Shown here one piece after another: positions 43,412 through 43,610 of a stretch of DNA of 43,610 nucleotides. The DNA is from a gamma proteobacterium symbiont of Ctena orbiculata (GTDB lineage Bacteria > Pseudomonadota > Gammaproteobacteria > Chromatiales > Chromatiaceae). The notes beneath the pieces were generated by a model. That model made no database searches. It was given only the letters and a program-made list of their open reading frames with translations, and was not told where the DNA came from. Positions within the stretch are counted from its first letter, which is position 1, and each line of letters begins with the position of its first letter. The stretch spans positions 1-43,610 of the forward strand of contig NATV01000094.1 in the NCBI GenBank assembly GCA_003094535.1, written 5' to 3'. A program made the translations under genes and the position numbers.

Positions 43412-43610
43412 GTGGCCACGGAGGAGATGCGCAGGATCTTCTACACCACCCTGGCCTCGATCCCGCCCGGCCGCTACTGCAGCTATGGGGATATGGCAAA
43501 GCTCTGCGGTGTCCATGTACGCCAGGTGCTGGCCTGGCTGCGCACCCTTCCCAGGGGAAGCGACCTCCCCTGGTATCGACTGATCACCGGGCAGCGGCGG
43601 ATCGCAGACT
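43412..43610 (+). CDS. Alkyltransferase-like protein (ATL), 3' partial
   Basis: The frame is open from GTG 43412 (AGGGA nine bases upstream) to the window's end; ATG 43427 is an alternative. The visible 66 residues show an MGMT-type wing: IPPGRYCSYGDMAKLCGVHVRQVLAWLRTLPRGSDLPWYRLI. In true O6-alkylguanine methyltransferases the last motif is PCHR with the acceptor Cys; here it is PWYR, with Trp at that position, which is the mark of ATL proteins. ATLs bind alkylated guanine without repairing it and hand it to nucleotide-excision repair. It is divergent from the Rieske protein gene, with about 110 bp between starts. Confidence 0.85.
   Translation, partial: MATEEMRRIFYTTLASIPPGRYCSYGDMAKLCGVHVRQVLAWLRTLPRGSDLPWYRLITGQRRIAD

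Overview
The window looks like a chromosomal segment of a gammaproteobacterium with a respiratory, probably sulfur-linked lifestyle. Supporting genes are rapA, rsuA, a di-haem c4-type and a mono-haem c5-type cytochrome, a PCu(A)C copper chaperone, a DsrC/TusE-family sulfur-relay protein, a PHB-type acetoacetyl-CoA reductase and several c-di-GMP enzymes. A Chromatiales-like sulfur oxidiser or a related symbiont would fit, but no marker here fixes the genus. No tRNA, rRNA, IS element, prophage or CRISPR array was seen.

Layout. 1-4.7 kb: the 3' part of a PAS-GGDEF-GGDEF-EAL protein, an HDOD signalling protein and an orphan DRE-TIM aldolase-like enzyme. 4.9-7.2 kb: a DcaP-like porin (minus) and phaB (plus). 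7.3-11.5 kb: an RND efflux permease with its membrane-fusion protein. 12-15.9 kb: a compact glucosylglycerate (osmolyte) module of phosphatase, glucosyl-3-phosphoglycerate synthase and, convergently, a GH13_18 glucosylglycerate phosphorylase. 16.2-17.9 kb: a DsrC-like protein with an altered C-terminal arm, CreA, and an overlapping zinc-ribbon protein. 17.9-24.4 kb: a diguanylate cyclase, an EEP-family hydrolase, cytochrome c4, a small ORF, a GDP-hexose-phosphorylase-like HIT protein coupled to a copper chaperone, cytochrome c5 and a YqhA membrane protein. 24.8-29.9 kb: rapA converging with a second GGDEF-EAL protein. 30.2-33.4 kb: rsuA and thiC, the latter with a clear TPP riboswitch and a recognisable promoter. 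33.6-34.9 kb: a PIMT-like methyltransferase and an isochorismatase-like protein, both lacking residues usual for their families. 34.9-39.1 kb: a run of short, mostly secreted or membrane accessory genes that reads as more AT-rich than the flanks. 39.2-43.6 kb: egtB-egtD (ergothioneine core) behind a Rieske/FMN glutamate-synthase-like protein, and the start of a divergent alkyltransferase-like (ATL) repair gene.

Functional themes are c-di-GMP signalling (three GGDEF proteins plus HDOD), compatible-solute turnover, thiol/redox protection and respiratory copper/haem proteins. Non-coding highlights are the TPP riboswitch, a 20-bp perfect palindrome upstream of thiC, two convincing bidirectional terminators, a 17-bp operator-like inverted repeat before the aldolase gene, and three intergenic elements bounded by AT-rich inverted arms. 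The most system-like content is the glucosylglycerate make-and-break module and the Rieske-GltB-like/egtB/egtD set. I saw no clearly new defence or mobile system.
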